Shown: positions 43,071-50,946 of the stretch, piece by piece | Layout: the number at the start of each line of letters is the position of its first letter | How positions within the stretch are numbered: the stretch's first letter is position 1 | Assembly: GCF_039544305.1 (NCBI RefSeq) | Contig: NZ_BAABLK010000027.1 | Span: forward strand, 186,001-250,000 | Reading direction: 5' to 3' | Origin: Paeniglutamicibacter antarcticus_C | Lineage (GTDB): Bacteria; Actinomycetota; Actinomycetes; Actinomycetales; Micrococcaceae | Length of the DNA: 64,000 nt | Notes under the pieces: model-generated | What the model saw: only the letters and a program-made list of their open reading frames with translations | What the model was told of the DNA's origin: nothing | The model's database searches: none | Program-made: the position numbers and the translations under genes

Positions 43071-43298
43071 CTATGCCTTATCCGGGTGTGCAGCATAAGC
43101 CCCGACGTTCCGCCGACAAGCCCGTGCGTTCATGTACTCGCCGGGCTCACGGGAACTAATCAGGGAATCTAGCGCTTCATTCACATCTCCTTGTGATGCA
43201 CTCCCGTTGCTCTCGATTCGTTCCAACATGAAGCCGAGCACATGCCACGCGCCGTGATCATTCAAGTCTGCTATTTTCATTTCTCGCAAAGTTGCCAT
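43071..43298 (-). CDS. Small element protein, minus strand
   Basis: 75 residues (ATLREMKIADLNDHGAWHVL at the start), no family recognised. It is transcribed against the cargo, with a modest ribosome-binding site (AGAAG 6 nt before the ATG). Composition is balanced and the frame uses codons plausible for the element, but coding is not certain. Confidence 0.5.
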   Translation of the reverse strand: MATLREMKIADLNDHGAWHVLGFMLERIESNGSASQGDVNEALDSLISSREPGEYMNARACRRNVGAYAAHPDKA

Positions 43299-43352
43299 TG
43301 CTTCTAGATCCTCAATAGTTAGTTTTATCGGCGACTGGCCGGCGGAAAATCT

Positions 43353-43673
43353 CTACTGTAGCGGGGCCCGGCCCACTGAATCGACACACGCCGTGCACAG
43401 TGGCAGAGCATCCGCGCCACCATAGAGCACTGGCCGCGTGCTGTAGTCCTGCCCCTGCCAATCACCGGGATACACAGCGAAGTAATCAGAGAAGCCGTAC
43501 GCGCCGCACCAAGCGATCACCTGCACCCCAGCAAAGAACCGCGGACGATGCCACACCTTCCCCGCTCCAATGGTGAATGCACCAGCGTCATAGATCGAAG
43601 CCGAAGGACTTACCGGGTAACCATGCGGCCGTGTTGCCCGCCCTTGTGTTGCCCGCTCCTGTTGTGTCTGCAT
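43353..43673 (-). CDS. Element protein with Cys-Gly and CxxC motifs, minus strand
   Basis: 106 residues from ATG 43673, which has AGAGG upstream. HRPRFFAGVQVIAWCGAYGF and ALPLCTACVDSVG provide a Cys-Gly and a CxxC in the same order as the DUF3039-like protein at 42701, so it may be a distant zinc-binding relative. The N-terminus is hydrophilic. Function unknown. Confidence 0.65.
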   Translation of the reverse strand: MQTQQERATQGRATRPHGYPVSPSASIYDAGAFTIGAGKVWHRPRFFAGVQVIAWCGAYGFSDYFAVYPGDWQGQDYSTRPVLYGGADALPLCTACVDSVGRAPLQ

Positions 43674-43688
43674 GAAACTACCTCTCAT

Positions 43689-44222
43689 AGTGGCGAAGGA
43701 TGGAACGCCGGCCGCTCACGTTGCCAGGGGATCAGGTTGCTTACGTGCTCACGGGGTCCGGTTCAAAGAGTAGAAGAGCGGAGCCCATAGGGCCCTGGCC
43801 TTGCAAGGTCCCCACCCCAGAATTTCCCAAAGCCCCCGCCCACTCTCAGCGATATTTGAACGACCTGTAGCGCACCCTCAAAACGAGGGCACGCTGTCGT
43901 CACCCGGTGCCCCGGCCGTGGGCGTCGGTAGCCAAGCGGTATTGGCCTAAAGGTGGGTACTAAACCGCGCTGTCACTGTGAAGCGCTAGGACAGTAGGAA
44001 CGCGCCGAGCGTGTGGCTCGGAAGCGGCCACGGAATCCCCCAAGAGTCCCGTGATCACTTCCCAACCACCGCCCAAGGGAGTACAAACTGTGTACGCCCC
44101 GGGGGAGTGGGAGAGGCCCTAGAACGGACCCGTGAGCAGGGAGGGGAGAGCGGCAACCATGAGCGCTACGGAGACGCAGGACAGCCAAAACACGCTTTGT
44201 GCCGTGCGTTGTACTGCGCGCT
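43689..44222. other. Non-coding stretch near the right end of the element
   Basis: About 530 bases without a convincing gene. It contains several short hairpins (for example CCCTCAAAACGAGGG near 43877, GCCAAGCGGTATTGGC near 43933, GCGCT...AGCGC near 43967) and a palindromic GTACAAACTGTGTAC near 44084. The density of small inverted repeats is unusual, and this could be a control or attachment region. Confidence 0.35.
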
Positions 44223-44417
44223 TCACTTGGCCACCTGCTCAATGCTGACCAGGTTGTCAGCGGAACAGGGCTGGGCCTTATCGTGGCCGTCGAAAAGTAC
44301 GGGCACGAAGCCGGGGATGGAGGCATAACGCGGCGTGGACTCTGCCACGGTGCCAGTCTTGCCAGCAGGGAACACTCTTACGCGAGTTCCGGGCGTGAAT
44401 GGACTAGGATTATTCAT
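44223..44417 (-). CDS. Small element protein, minus strand
   Basis: 64 residues from the ATG at 44417, chosen because AAGGACGG lies 4 nt upstream; an in-frame GTG at 44444 abuts the hairpin. The sequence (FTPGTRVRVFPAGKTGTVAE..., VPVLFDGHDKAQPCSADNLVSIE) has the look of a small beta-barrel (KOW/SH3-like) domain that might bind nucleic acid. It is the last recognisable gene of the element. Confidence 0.65.
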   Translation of the reverse strand: MNNPSPFTPGTRVRVFPAGKTGTVAESTPRYASIPGFVPVLFDGHDKAQPCSADNLVSIEQVAK

Positions 44418-44444
44418 GTTGCCGTCCTTAGTTACGGTGACCAC

Positions 44445-44473
44445 GCCCCGGAGTGTTTCAGCACTGCCGGGGC
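44445..44473. terminator. Hairpin at the right end of the element
   Basis: GCCCCGGAGTG (44445-44455) pairs with CACTGCCGGGGC (44462-44473) with a one-base bulge and a short loop. CTTTATG follows on the plus strand. It probably stops plus-strand transcription before host DNA. Confidence 0.6.
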
Positions 44474-44684
44474 CTTTATGTGTTCACACTAAGGTTGCCC
44501 CGGTGTCGATCTTCGGTTGACCCGGCGGGGTACCTGGCCGATCGCAGGTCGGGATTGGCTCGCGGGGCACTGGGCCGACGGACCCGGGCCGCAGGGATGA
44601 TCCCGGTCGCTGCGGAGGTCGCCGGCGTGCGCCGGCGGGGGAGCGGAGACACCTTTGGGCCCGGGACGCATTATGCTGTTGCCC

Positions 44685-44984
44685 ATGAGTGTTTTTGCAG
44701 TTGAATACGTATATGTTGCCGATACCGAGTCCATCCGCGACGAACATCGCCCGGCGCACCGGGAATTTCTGGCCGGTCTGGTCGCGGATTCCGATGGAAT
44801 CGCACTGGTTGCCTCGGGTCCCTACGTCGATGGTTCCGGCGCCTTGCTGCTGATTGCGGCCCCGAGCCAGGCAGCCTTGGCGGAGAGACTGGCCAAGGAC
44901 CCGTTCGCCATCAACGGCACCATCGCCGTGCTGCGGATGACCGAATGGAGCCCTGTCACCGGTGAACTCGCGCACCATGCCTAG
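44685..44984 (+). CDS. YciI-family protein
   Basis: A 99-residue YciI-like protein: FAVEYVYVADTESIRDEHRPAHREFLAGLVADS, with the conserved His of the family, then GIALVASGPYVDGSGALLLI and the C-terminal KDPFAINGTIAVLRMTEW. Members fold like ferredoxin and act as small-molecule-binding or lyase-like enzymes of unclear role. ATG at 44685 has no ribosome-binding site but TATGCT lies about 8 nt upstream, so it may be leaderless. Codon use and lack of coupling to the element suggest a host gene. Confidence 0.85.
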   Translation: MSVFAVEYVYVADTESIRDEHRPAHREFLAGLVADSDGIALVASGPYVDGSGALLLIAAPSQAALAERLAKDPFAINGTIAVLRMTEWSPVTGELAHHA

Positions 44985-45126
44985 CTAGCACCGAAGTGTG
45001 ATCAGGGGCCTTGCCTTGGCCCGTGGGAGCGCGTATAGCTTCGCCCTGCGAGATTACTGCCCCTGGAGGGGGCCCGCAGGGGTGATAATGGAATCAGCTT
45101 GAACACTAAACACCACGGAGGAAATC

Positions 45127-46299
45127 TTGACCTCGATCCCGGTCAGTCTCGGCATGCCACAGGCTCCGCCACCGGTTCTTGCCCCACGACGCAAGACCCG
45201 CCAAATCAACGTGGGTTCGGTCGGTGTTGGCTCCGAGAGCCCCATCAGCATCCAGTCGATGACGACGACTCCGACGACGGACATCAACGCCACGCTGCAG
45301 CAGATCGCCGAACTTACGGCCACCGGTTGCGACATCGTGCGTGTTGCCTGCCCGGCGACCGAGGACGCACTGGCATTGCCGATCATCGCAAAGAAGTCGC
45401 AGATCCCGGTGATCGCCGACATCCACTTCCAGCCCAAGTACGTCTTCGCCGCGATCGACGCCGGTTGCGCCGCCGTCCGGGTGAACCCGGGGAACATCCG
45501 CAAGTTCGACGACCAGGTCAAGCAGATCGCCGAGGCCGCCAAGGCCGCGGGCACCTCGATCCGCATCGGTGTCAACGCCGGTTCGCTGGATCCGCGCCTG
45601 ATGGAAAAGTACGGCAAGGCGACCCCCGAGGCCCTTGTCGAATCCGCCGTCTGGGAAGCCTCGCTCTTTGAGGAACACGACTTCCACGACTTCAAGATCT
45701 CGGTGAAGCACAACGACCCGGTTGTGATGGTCCGCGCCTACGAGCTGCTGGCCGAGCGCGGGGACTGGCCGCTGCACCTCGGAGTCACCGAGGCAGGCCC
45801 TGCCTTCCAAGGAACCATCAAGTCCGCCACCGCCTTCGGCGCATTGCTCTCCAAGGGCATTGGGGACACCATCCGCGTCTCGCTCTCCGCCCCGCCGATT
45901 GAGGAAGTCAAGGTCGGCGCGCAGATCCTGCAGTCGCTGAACCTGCGCCCGCGTAAGCTCGAGATCGTTTCCTGCCCGTCCTGTGGCCGCGCCCAGGTGG
46001 ATGTATACACGTTGGCCGACCAGGTTACCGCGGGCCTGGAAGGACTCGAGGTGCCGCTGCGTGTTGCCGTGATGGGCTGCGTCGTCAACGGACCCGGCGA
46101 GGCCCGCGAGGCGGACCTCGGTGTGGCTTCCGGCAACGGCAAGGGCCAGATCTTTGTTAAGGGCAAGGTCATCAAGACAGTGCCCGAAGACCAGATTGTT
46201 GAGACACTGATAGAAGAGGCGATGCGCATCGCCGAGGAAATGGGGAATGCGGATGGCGAAAATCCTGTCCAAAGTGGCCCCGTGGTTACCGTCAGCTAG
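45127..46299 (+). CDS. ispG: 4-hydroxy-3-methylbut-2-enyl diphosphate synthase (flavodoxin/ferredoxin)
   Basis: Iron-sulfur enzyme late in the same isoprenoid pathway as dxr; it reduces MEcPP to HMBPP. TIM-barrel domain (SIQSMTTTPTTDINATLQQI, GVNAGSLDPRL), then the 4Fe-4S domain with Cys283, Cys286, Cys318 and Glu325 (SCPSCGRAQ, MGCVVNGPGEA). TTG at 45127 is chosen because CGGAGGAAA precedes it. 390 residues is standard. It is normally downstream of rseP; here it is about 11.7 kb away because of the inserted element. Confidence 0.95.
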   Translation: MTSIPVSLGMPQAPPPVLAPRRKTRQINVGSVGVGSESPISIQSMTTTPTTDINATLQQIAELTATGCDIVRVACPATEDALALPIIAKKSQIPVIADIHFQPKYVFAAIDAGCAAVRVNPGNIRKFDDQVKQIAEAAKAAGTSIRIGVNAGSLDPRLMEKYGKATPEALVESAVWEASLFEEHDFHDFKISVKHNDPVVMVRAYELLAERGDWPLHLGVTEAGPAFQGTIKSATAFGALLSKGIGDTIRVSLSAPPIEEVKVGAQILQSLNLRPRKLEIVSCPSCGRAQVDVYTLADQVTAGLEGLEVPLRVAVMGCVVNGPGEAREADLGVASGNGKGQIFVKGKVIKTVPEDQIVETLIEEAMRIAEEMGNADGENPVQSGPVVTVS

Positions 46300-47161
46300 A
46301 CGCAACCCGGGAGCCGGCGACGCGCTCACATCGGCCATCCGTGTCTTGGGGGACGCGGACAGCGCAGCCTTGCGCGCACTCGTTTCCCTTGACCCTGTTG
46401 CGAACATCTTCATGGATGCGCAGTTGGACGTCACCGGATCCGCCCGTCCGGGCATGGGCGGTTCGCTGATCCTGGGCCGTTTCGAAGGTTCCTTGCTGGT
46501 CTCCGCGTGCTGGATCGGGGCCAACATCGTCCCGATCAACATCACGGCGGCCGATGCCGAGGAGTTCGGTCGGGCCGTGAAGTCGCTGAACCGCACCTTT
46601 GCCTCCTGCTTTGGCCCCTCCGAGGCGGTCATGGGGATGTGGAGCGTACTTGTCGAGGGCCCGCAACAGGCCTTCAGCGTACGCCCCAACCAACCCCTGA
46701 TGACCCTCTCCGGAGCCCCTTGCGTCGAACCCGCCCCCATGCTGAGGCCCAGCCACCCGGGGGAGTACGACGTTGTCTTGCCCGCCTGCGCGCAGATGTT
46801 CGAGGAGGAGCTAGGGTACTCGCCGCTAACCAACGGCGGATCGTTTTACCGCTCCCGGGTCCGCTCGTTGATCGCCTCGGGACATTCGCTGCTCGACCTC
46901 GACGCAAACGGCGCGATCACCTTCAAAGCCGAATTGGGCACCGTCACCCCCCGGGCAACGCAAATCCAGGGTGTCTGGATGAGCCCCGGGCAGCGCGGGA
47001 TGGGCAAGGCCGCCGGTTACATGGCGGCCGTTGCCCAGTATGCACTGGGACTTGCCCCGACCACCAGCCTCTACGTCAACGATTACAACGCCCCGGCAAT
47101 CGCCACCTACACCAAGGTCGGATTCGAAGAGATCGGAGAGTTTGCGACCATCCTCTTCTGA
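46247..47161 (+). CDS. GNAT-family acetyltransferase (DUF4081 type)
   Basis: 304 residues: an N-terminal DUF4081-like domain (DADSAALRALVSLDPVANIFM..., GGSLILGRFEGSLLVSACWIGAN) and a C-terminal GNAT domain (ATQIQGVWMSPGQRGMGKAAGYMAAVAQYAL, NDYNAPAIATYTKVGFEEIGEF). This gene follows ispG in many Actinobacteria. It overlaps ispG by about 50 bp; GAGGAAA 7-9 nt upstream supports ATG 46247, though a start further in is possible. Substrate unknown. Confidence 0.88.
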   Translation: MRMAKILSKVAPWLPSARRNPGAGDALTSAIRVLGDADSAALRALVSLDPVANIFMDAQLDVTGSARPGMGGSLILGRFEGSLLVSACWIGANIVPINITAADAEEFGRAVKSLNRTFASCFGPSEAVMGMWSVLVEGPQQAFSVRPNQPLMTLSGAPCVEPAPMLRPSHPGEYDVVLPACAQMFEEELGYSPLTNGGSFYRSRVRSLIASGHSLLDLDANGAITFKAELGTVTPRATQIQGVWMSPGQRGMGKAAGYMAAVAQYALGLAPTTSLYVNDYNAPAIATYTKVGFEEIGEFATILF

Positions 47162-47246
47162 GTCCCCGGCCGCTTCGGGAGCCCGTGAGAACCCAGAAAA
47201 CCGAGATCGTGCTCCGTATTGCGGGCCGCCGAGCAGAAAGCCATAC

Positions 47247-48071
47247 GTGACCTCCCACCCATCACGGAGCATTGCGAAGAGCGCCAAGGCCTTCACATCC
47301 CTGGCCGCCGTTTGCCTGGTGTTCGCACTGGGCGCCTGCACCAGCAACCCCGGGGCCCAGCCCGGGGAGCCTGCGCAGACGCCGCAGGCCCCGGTGCCGG
47401 TCCCCGGCCCGGGAAGCACCCCGGGGAACACAATCCCTAAAAACACGCCGGTGGCCGAGGAAATGGGCTACCTGGACGCGGCGGCGATGATGGCAGCCGT
47501 GCAGAAGTGGGCCGATGCCACACCGGGAACCCAGGTCAACGACCAGCAAGCCCTGCGCAGCCAACTGCCCAAGGCCGAGAAATGGCTCGAAGGGATCACC
47601 GTTGTGCCTGAGAAATGCGGGCTCTACGGGATCGGCAACATCAGGGAGCAGCTTGACCAGGCGGCCATGGCCGCGGCCGTCCTGCCGCCAGCTGGCGGTG
47701 GAGACCTGATGGTGGCGTCATACCAGGATCGCGGCGCACTGGTGGCGGATGTGGCGGCGCAGCAGCACCTGGACGAATCCTGCGGCAAGTACACCGTGAC
47801 CGCCGACGGACAAACGATCCTTTCCACCGTCTCGCGACTGGATGTCACGACCTCGGCACCGTATTCCTCGGCCAGCATGCTCGAAAGCGTGAACGGGACG
47901 AAGGAAACCCGTAGCGTCTCAGTCCGTGCCATTGACGGGCATACCATGATGACCGCGACCCGCGTCGTTGCCGGTGAACCCGAGGAAGCCACCACACAGG
48001 CGTTGGCCGACATCGAGTCGATGCTGGGTATCCTGCGCAGCACACAGCCGGGGCGGACTCCGGCGCCCTAG
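47247..48071 (+). CDS. Lipoprotein, two-cysteine paralogous family (copy 1)
   Basis: 274 residues; signal peptide ending FALGAC, then a Pro-rich linker. The domain has VPEKCGLYGIGNI and DESCGKYTVTADGQ, two cysteines conserved in the three downstream paralogues and likely to form a disulfide outside the membrane. It ends with a repeated-strand pattern (TRSVSVRAIDGHTMMTATRVV). GTG at 47247 has a weak ribosome-binding site. Function unknown; mycobacterial-type small lipoproteins with similar folds bind ligands at the cell surface. Confidence 0.78.
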   Translation: MTSHPSRSIAKSAKAFTSLAAVCLVFALGACTSNPGAQPGEPAQTPQAPVPVPGPGSTPGNTIPKNTPVAEEMGYLDAAAMMAAVQKWADATPGTQVNDQQALRSQLPKAEKWLEGITVVPEKCGLYGIGNIREQLDQAAMAAAVLPPAGGGDLMVASYQDRGALVADVAAQQHLDESCGKYTVTADGQTILSTVSRLDVTTSAPYSSASMLESVNGTKETRSVSVRAIDGHTMMTATRVVAGEPEEATTQALADIESMLGILRSTQPGRTPAP

Positions 48072-48269
48072 CCGGCCCAAGGCCGCAAGGCGGTCCCTTG
48101 GACCCGTGCCGGTGTGCTGGTGGGCACGTCACGTGCCGGAGCTGCGACTCGCCGCAAAGCGCCGTGGCCTTGTTGCTTCGCGCTTCTTCCCTCATAGGCT
48201 GTGGACGGTGGGCAACGGCTGCTCACGGTCCGTGCACCACCGCATCGCCCGCACCCCTCGAGGATTTTC

Positions 48270-48968
48270 GTGAAGAAATACGCGTTTCTGCTGATTCCGT
48301 TAATTGCACTGATGCTGCCGGGCTGCTCCCAGAGAGCTCCGGAAGGAATGGAATCCTCTTCGCAGGCCGCCCCACGGCAGCTCGACGCCCAGGACCTGGC
48401 GGAAATCGCCGAGCTGATCGCCGCGGTGAACGAAAAGGCCGTCATCACCGATCAAGACATGCTCACCGCGCAAATTCCGCTGGCTGCAAAGGCGAGCGAA
48501 GCCATCAAGATCACCCCGAAAGCCTGCAACGTCTTTGTCGAAGGGGAGATTGCCGCGGAACTCGAAAAGATGAACACCATCTCCGGGGTGCTGCCCGAGG
48601 ACACCTACCTTGAAGAAACCGAAGTGGGCATCAGCTCCTACGGCGAGGTGGCCGACGCGAAAGCGAACCTGTCCGGAAGCGTGGGTTTCCTCAACGACTG
48701 TTCAGAGTTCACCCTGACGCTTGAAGGACAGGAAATGGAAATGACCTTGGAGGGGCTGAAGGCCACTACGAGCGCTACGCATAACGGGGCCTACCTTGTC
48801 GTCATTGACACCGGCGGCACCAAGATCAACATCGTGTCGGTGAGCGGAATCCAAGGCTCCCACGTGGTCAGCGTCAGCATCACCGGCGGGAGCGACACCG
48901 CGAAAGATCCTCTCGAAGCCCAGGAGCGGGCAACCGCGGTGTTGGAGATGGTCTCCCGGAAGACGTAG
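48270..48968 (+). CDS. Lipoprotein, two-cysteine paralogous family (copy 2)
   Basis: 232 residues. Signal VKKYAFLLIPLIALMLPGC, short linker, then the same domain: KITPKACNVFVEGEI and LNDCSEFTLTLEGQEMEM give the two conserved cysteines. GTG at 48270 follows CGAGGATTTTC. The most diverged of the four copies. No enzyme motif visible. Confidence 0.78.
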   Translation: MKKYAFLLIPLIALMLPGCSQRAPEGMESSSQAAPRQLDAQDLAEIAELIAAVNEKAVITDQDMLTAQIPLAAKASEAIKITPKACNVFVEGEIAAELEKMNTISGVLPEDTYLEETEVGISSYGEVADAKANLSGSVGFLNDCSEFTLTLEGQEMEMTLEGLKATTSATHNGAYLVVIDTGGTKINIVSVSGIQGSHVVSVSITGGSDTAKDPLEAQERATAVLEMVSRKT

Positions 48969-49729
48969 TAGCCGGTCCCCCTTTAACGACAGTGAAAGGC
49001 ATCAGCGTTTCCCTCGGTTCCTAAAGAGGATGCCGCTGAAGTTGCGGTGGCGCCATCACGGACCAGAGGCGTCGGCGGCCAGGGGCACGGCGATGTTCGT
49101 TGGCCACAGTGAAAGAACCTCGAGCGTCAGTGGCTTCGACAGGATGCAACAGGGTCGGCATCTACGTGGTTCCCCCGAAGGGCCCCGGCGTCTCGGTGGC
49201 CAACGCCGAAGGCCTTATCGAGTGAGCGCATTGCTGCAGGGGTCGGGCCAGGAACGACCCACCGTGTCATCTGCAGGGCTCGAGGATTTGCTTGCTCCGT
49301 GGTGCGGGGCAAAGCCTCGCACCCAGCTTGCCGCCGCCATCGGCGGGATTGAGGCACGGAAATGCGTTGAGAAGATCATGGAACGGCGAACGCCGGGGTG
49401 GAAAAGAACACGGAACGGCTTGCCGGCGATGTCCGTGGCGACACTGCCGGTCTCGGTGTTAACTGTGGCATCGGCCCGGGTCCGATATTTTTCGGTCGTT
49501 CGCTGCTGCTGTTTGGTGCCGCCGAACGGTTGGCAAGGGCCATGACTGACAAGGCGGGATGGGGGCAATGGGGCCATCCGTGTGTTTCCGGCGGTGGGGC
49601 GGGAAGCCCGTGCCGGGGGCTGCACAGCGCCGAGAGGTTAGTTCACCGACTCGGCTAACTGTGTAGGGTATTCATGTAACCGCGATTCGGGGCGTACGGC
49701 CACGGACAAAGACACTTCATGAGGTCACG
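48969..49729. other. Gene-poor region ahead of lipoprotein copy 3
   Basis: About 760 bases without a frame I can support; open stretches on both strands have unnatural composition. It may be remnants of a lost gene. The 3' end holds the promoter unit that is duplicated upstream of copy 4. Confidence 0.4.
49632..49729 (+). repeat. Duplicated promoter/leader unit, first copy
   Basis: About 98 bp directly upstream of lipoprotein copy 3, repeated at 50849-50946 ahead of copy 4. TCGGCTAACTGTGTAGGGT (49651-49669) is identical in both, and the last part, TCATGAGGT(C/A)ACG before each ATG, is nearly identical. TGTGTAGGGT could include the -10 box. Confidence 0.7.
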
Positions 49730-50596
49730 ATGAAAAGAACCGCTTTCTGGGCATTGCCACTAGCCGCAACACTCGCATTGACTGGCTGCTCCGGCCTCTT
49801 CGGCTCCGAGTCCAGCCCGAGCCCGACCGAAGCCAGCGTCGAACAGAGTGCGACGGCACCCACCCCGTCCGAGTCGGAATCAGCGTCGGCCCAGGCGACG
49901 GCACCCACCGAGTCCGCGTCGGAAGCCGATTCGGGTTTCGGGGATTCGAGTGACGGAAGCGACGGACAGGGTTCGTTCGAGGCAAAGGCGACTCCTGCCA
50001 AGCAGTTGACCGCAGAACAGCTCTACAGTGTCGGACAGGCGCTTGAAGCAACCGACCCCCGCCCCGGGACCCAGATCCTGAAAGATGCCGAGCTCAAGGA
50101 TGGCGCCTCGCAGCTCGAAGGCGTCATGGGCGACATGGAGGTTTCCCCGGAAAAGTGTGCCGTCTTCAATACCGGCAGCGTGTCCGACCAGATCAGCCAC
50201 GCCAACCAGGTCGCCGTGGCGGTTCCCGGTGACGCGAGCGCCCAGACGACCACCATCGCCATCAGCTCGTTCGATGACTCCGCACTCGTTGGCGACCTGT
50301 TGGCCAAGACCAAGGCAGCTACCGCCGACTGCTCCGAGTACACGGTCAAGATGCAGGGTCAGAATGTCGAGGCGAGCCTGAAGGACGGCAAGGCGACCAC
50401 CGATGCCAACGTGACCCTTGCCAACCTAAGCACCGTGAAGGTTGCGGGCCAGACGGTCAAGACCGTCATCGTCACCGCCTATGACGGAAACAACGTCGTG
50501 GCAGTCACTGTGACCGGGCCGACTGACGCCGATGTCTCGCTGATCCAGGCGCAGGACACTATAGACGAAGCGCTGCTGCACATGTCGGGCCAGTAG
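49730..50596 (+). CDS. Lipoprotein, two-cysteine paralogous family (copy 3)
   Basis: 288 residues. Signal KRTAFWALPLAATLALTGC is followed by a long Ser/Glu/Ala-rich linker (residues about 25-85) that would extend the domain from the membrane. The domain carries SPEKCAVFNTGSV and TADCSEYTVKMQGQ. Closely similar to copy 4, including length and upstream DNA, so the two are a recent tandem duplication. Function unknown. Confidence 0.8.
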   Translation: MKRTAFWALPLAATLALTGCSGLFGSESSPSPTEASVEQSATAPTPSESESASAQATAPTESASEADSGFGDSSDGSDGQGSFEAKATPAKQLTAEQLYSVGQALEATDPRPGTQILKDAELKDGASQLEGVMGDMEVSPEKCAVFNTGSVSDQISHANQVAVAVPGDASAQTTTIAISSFDDSALVGDLLAKTKAATADCSEYTVKMQGQNVEASLKDGKATTDANVTLANLSTVKVAGQTVKTVIVTAYDGNNVVAVTVTGPTDADVSLIQAQDTIDEALLHMSGQ

Positions 50597-50848
50597 GGGC
50601 CCCGGTAGTACCGAACGGGCAGGAAGATTCGCTGAACCCCATTGGGTGCGGGCGAACCTTCATGCCCGTTCCGCTTTCCGGGCAGGAAACAGGCCGGGAA
50701 AGGTAGCGCAGGCTCTTGCAGGTGCGACACAGGGTTCTCCTGCGCACCTGACGGGGTGCCCGGGCGACGTCGGATGGGGACAACCCCCGGCCCGCCGTGT
50801 TTTTGTCTTTGTGCGGGCGGGCACACGGTACCAAGGAATTCTCGCCCG

Positions 50849-50946
50849 GAGGATTAGTTCAATGGCTCGGCTAACTGTGTAGGGTGTTCAGGTAACTCCG
50901 ATTCGAGGCCTACGGCCTGCGGACGATGACACGTCATGAGGTAACG
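50849..50946 (+). repeat. Duplicated promoter/leader unit, second copy
   Basis: Direct repeat of 49632-49729 with scattered substitutions; the shared 19-bp block is at 50867-50885. It places the same control signals in front of lipoprotein copy 4. Confidence 0.7.

Larger units (their letters stand above)
33401..44500. mobile_element. Integrated satellite-like element between rseP and ispG
   Basis: The block starts with a serine integrase 17 nt after rseP and ends near the hairpin at 44445-44473. It holds about 20 small genes: P4-type helicase, small-terminase-like protein, HTH proteins, coiled-coil protein, a second serine recombinase and Cys-pair proteins. No capsid, portal, large terminase, tail or lysis gene is visible, which fits a phage satellite or integrative replicon. 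The host order dxr-rseP-ispG is split by it. The right edge is not resolved: serine-integrase att sites share very little sequence. The best match I see is the weak TGACC at 33398-33402 and 44518-44522. Confidence 0.8.

Noticed and set aside
43921..43990. tRNA-like stretch (GGTAGCCAAGCGGTATTGGCC)
   Set aside because: It resembles a tRNA D-arm, but no matching anticodon stem of 5 bp, T-arm with TTC-type loop or acceptor stem can be folded around it.
44078..44094. GTACAAACTGTGTAC near the right end, sharing CAAACTG with the rseP end
   Set aside because: Only 7 bases in common, and a well-supported element gene (44223-44417) lies further right, so it is unlikely to be the right attachment site.
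43973..44326. 117-residue minus-strand frame near the right end of the element
   Set aside because: Ser/Pro/Arg-rich shadow composition; it overlaps the better supported 64-residue gene at 44223-44417 in another frame.
44952..44961. CCTGTCACC shared with the left junction (33380-33388) as a possible att repeat
   Set aside because: It lies inside the coding part of the YciI gene, and the match is short enough to be chance in this base composition.
49030..49545. 171-residue plus-strand frame in the gap before lipoprotein copy 3
   Set aside because: Unnatural composition, no ribosome-binding site and no recognisable motif; the opposing minus-strand frame is no better.
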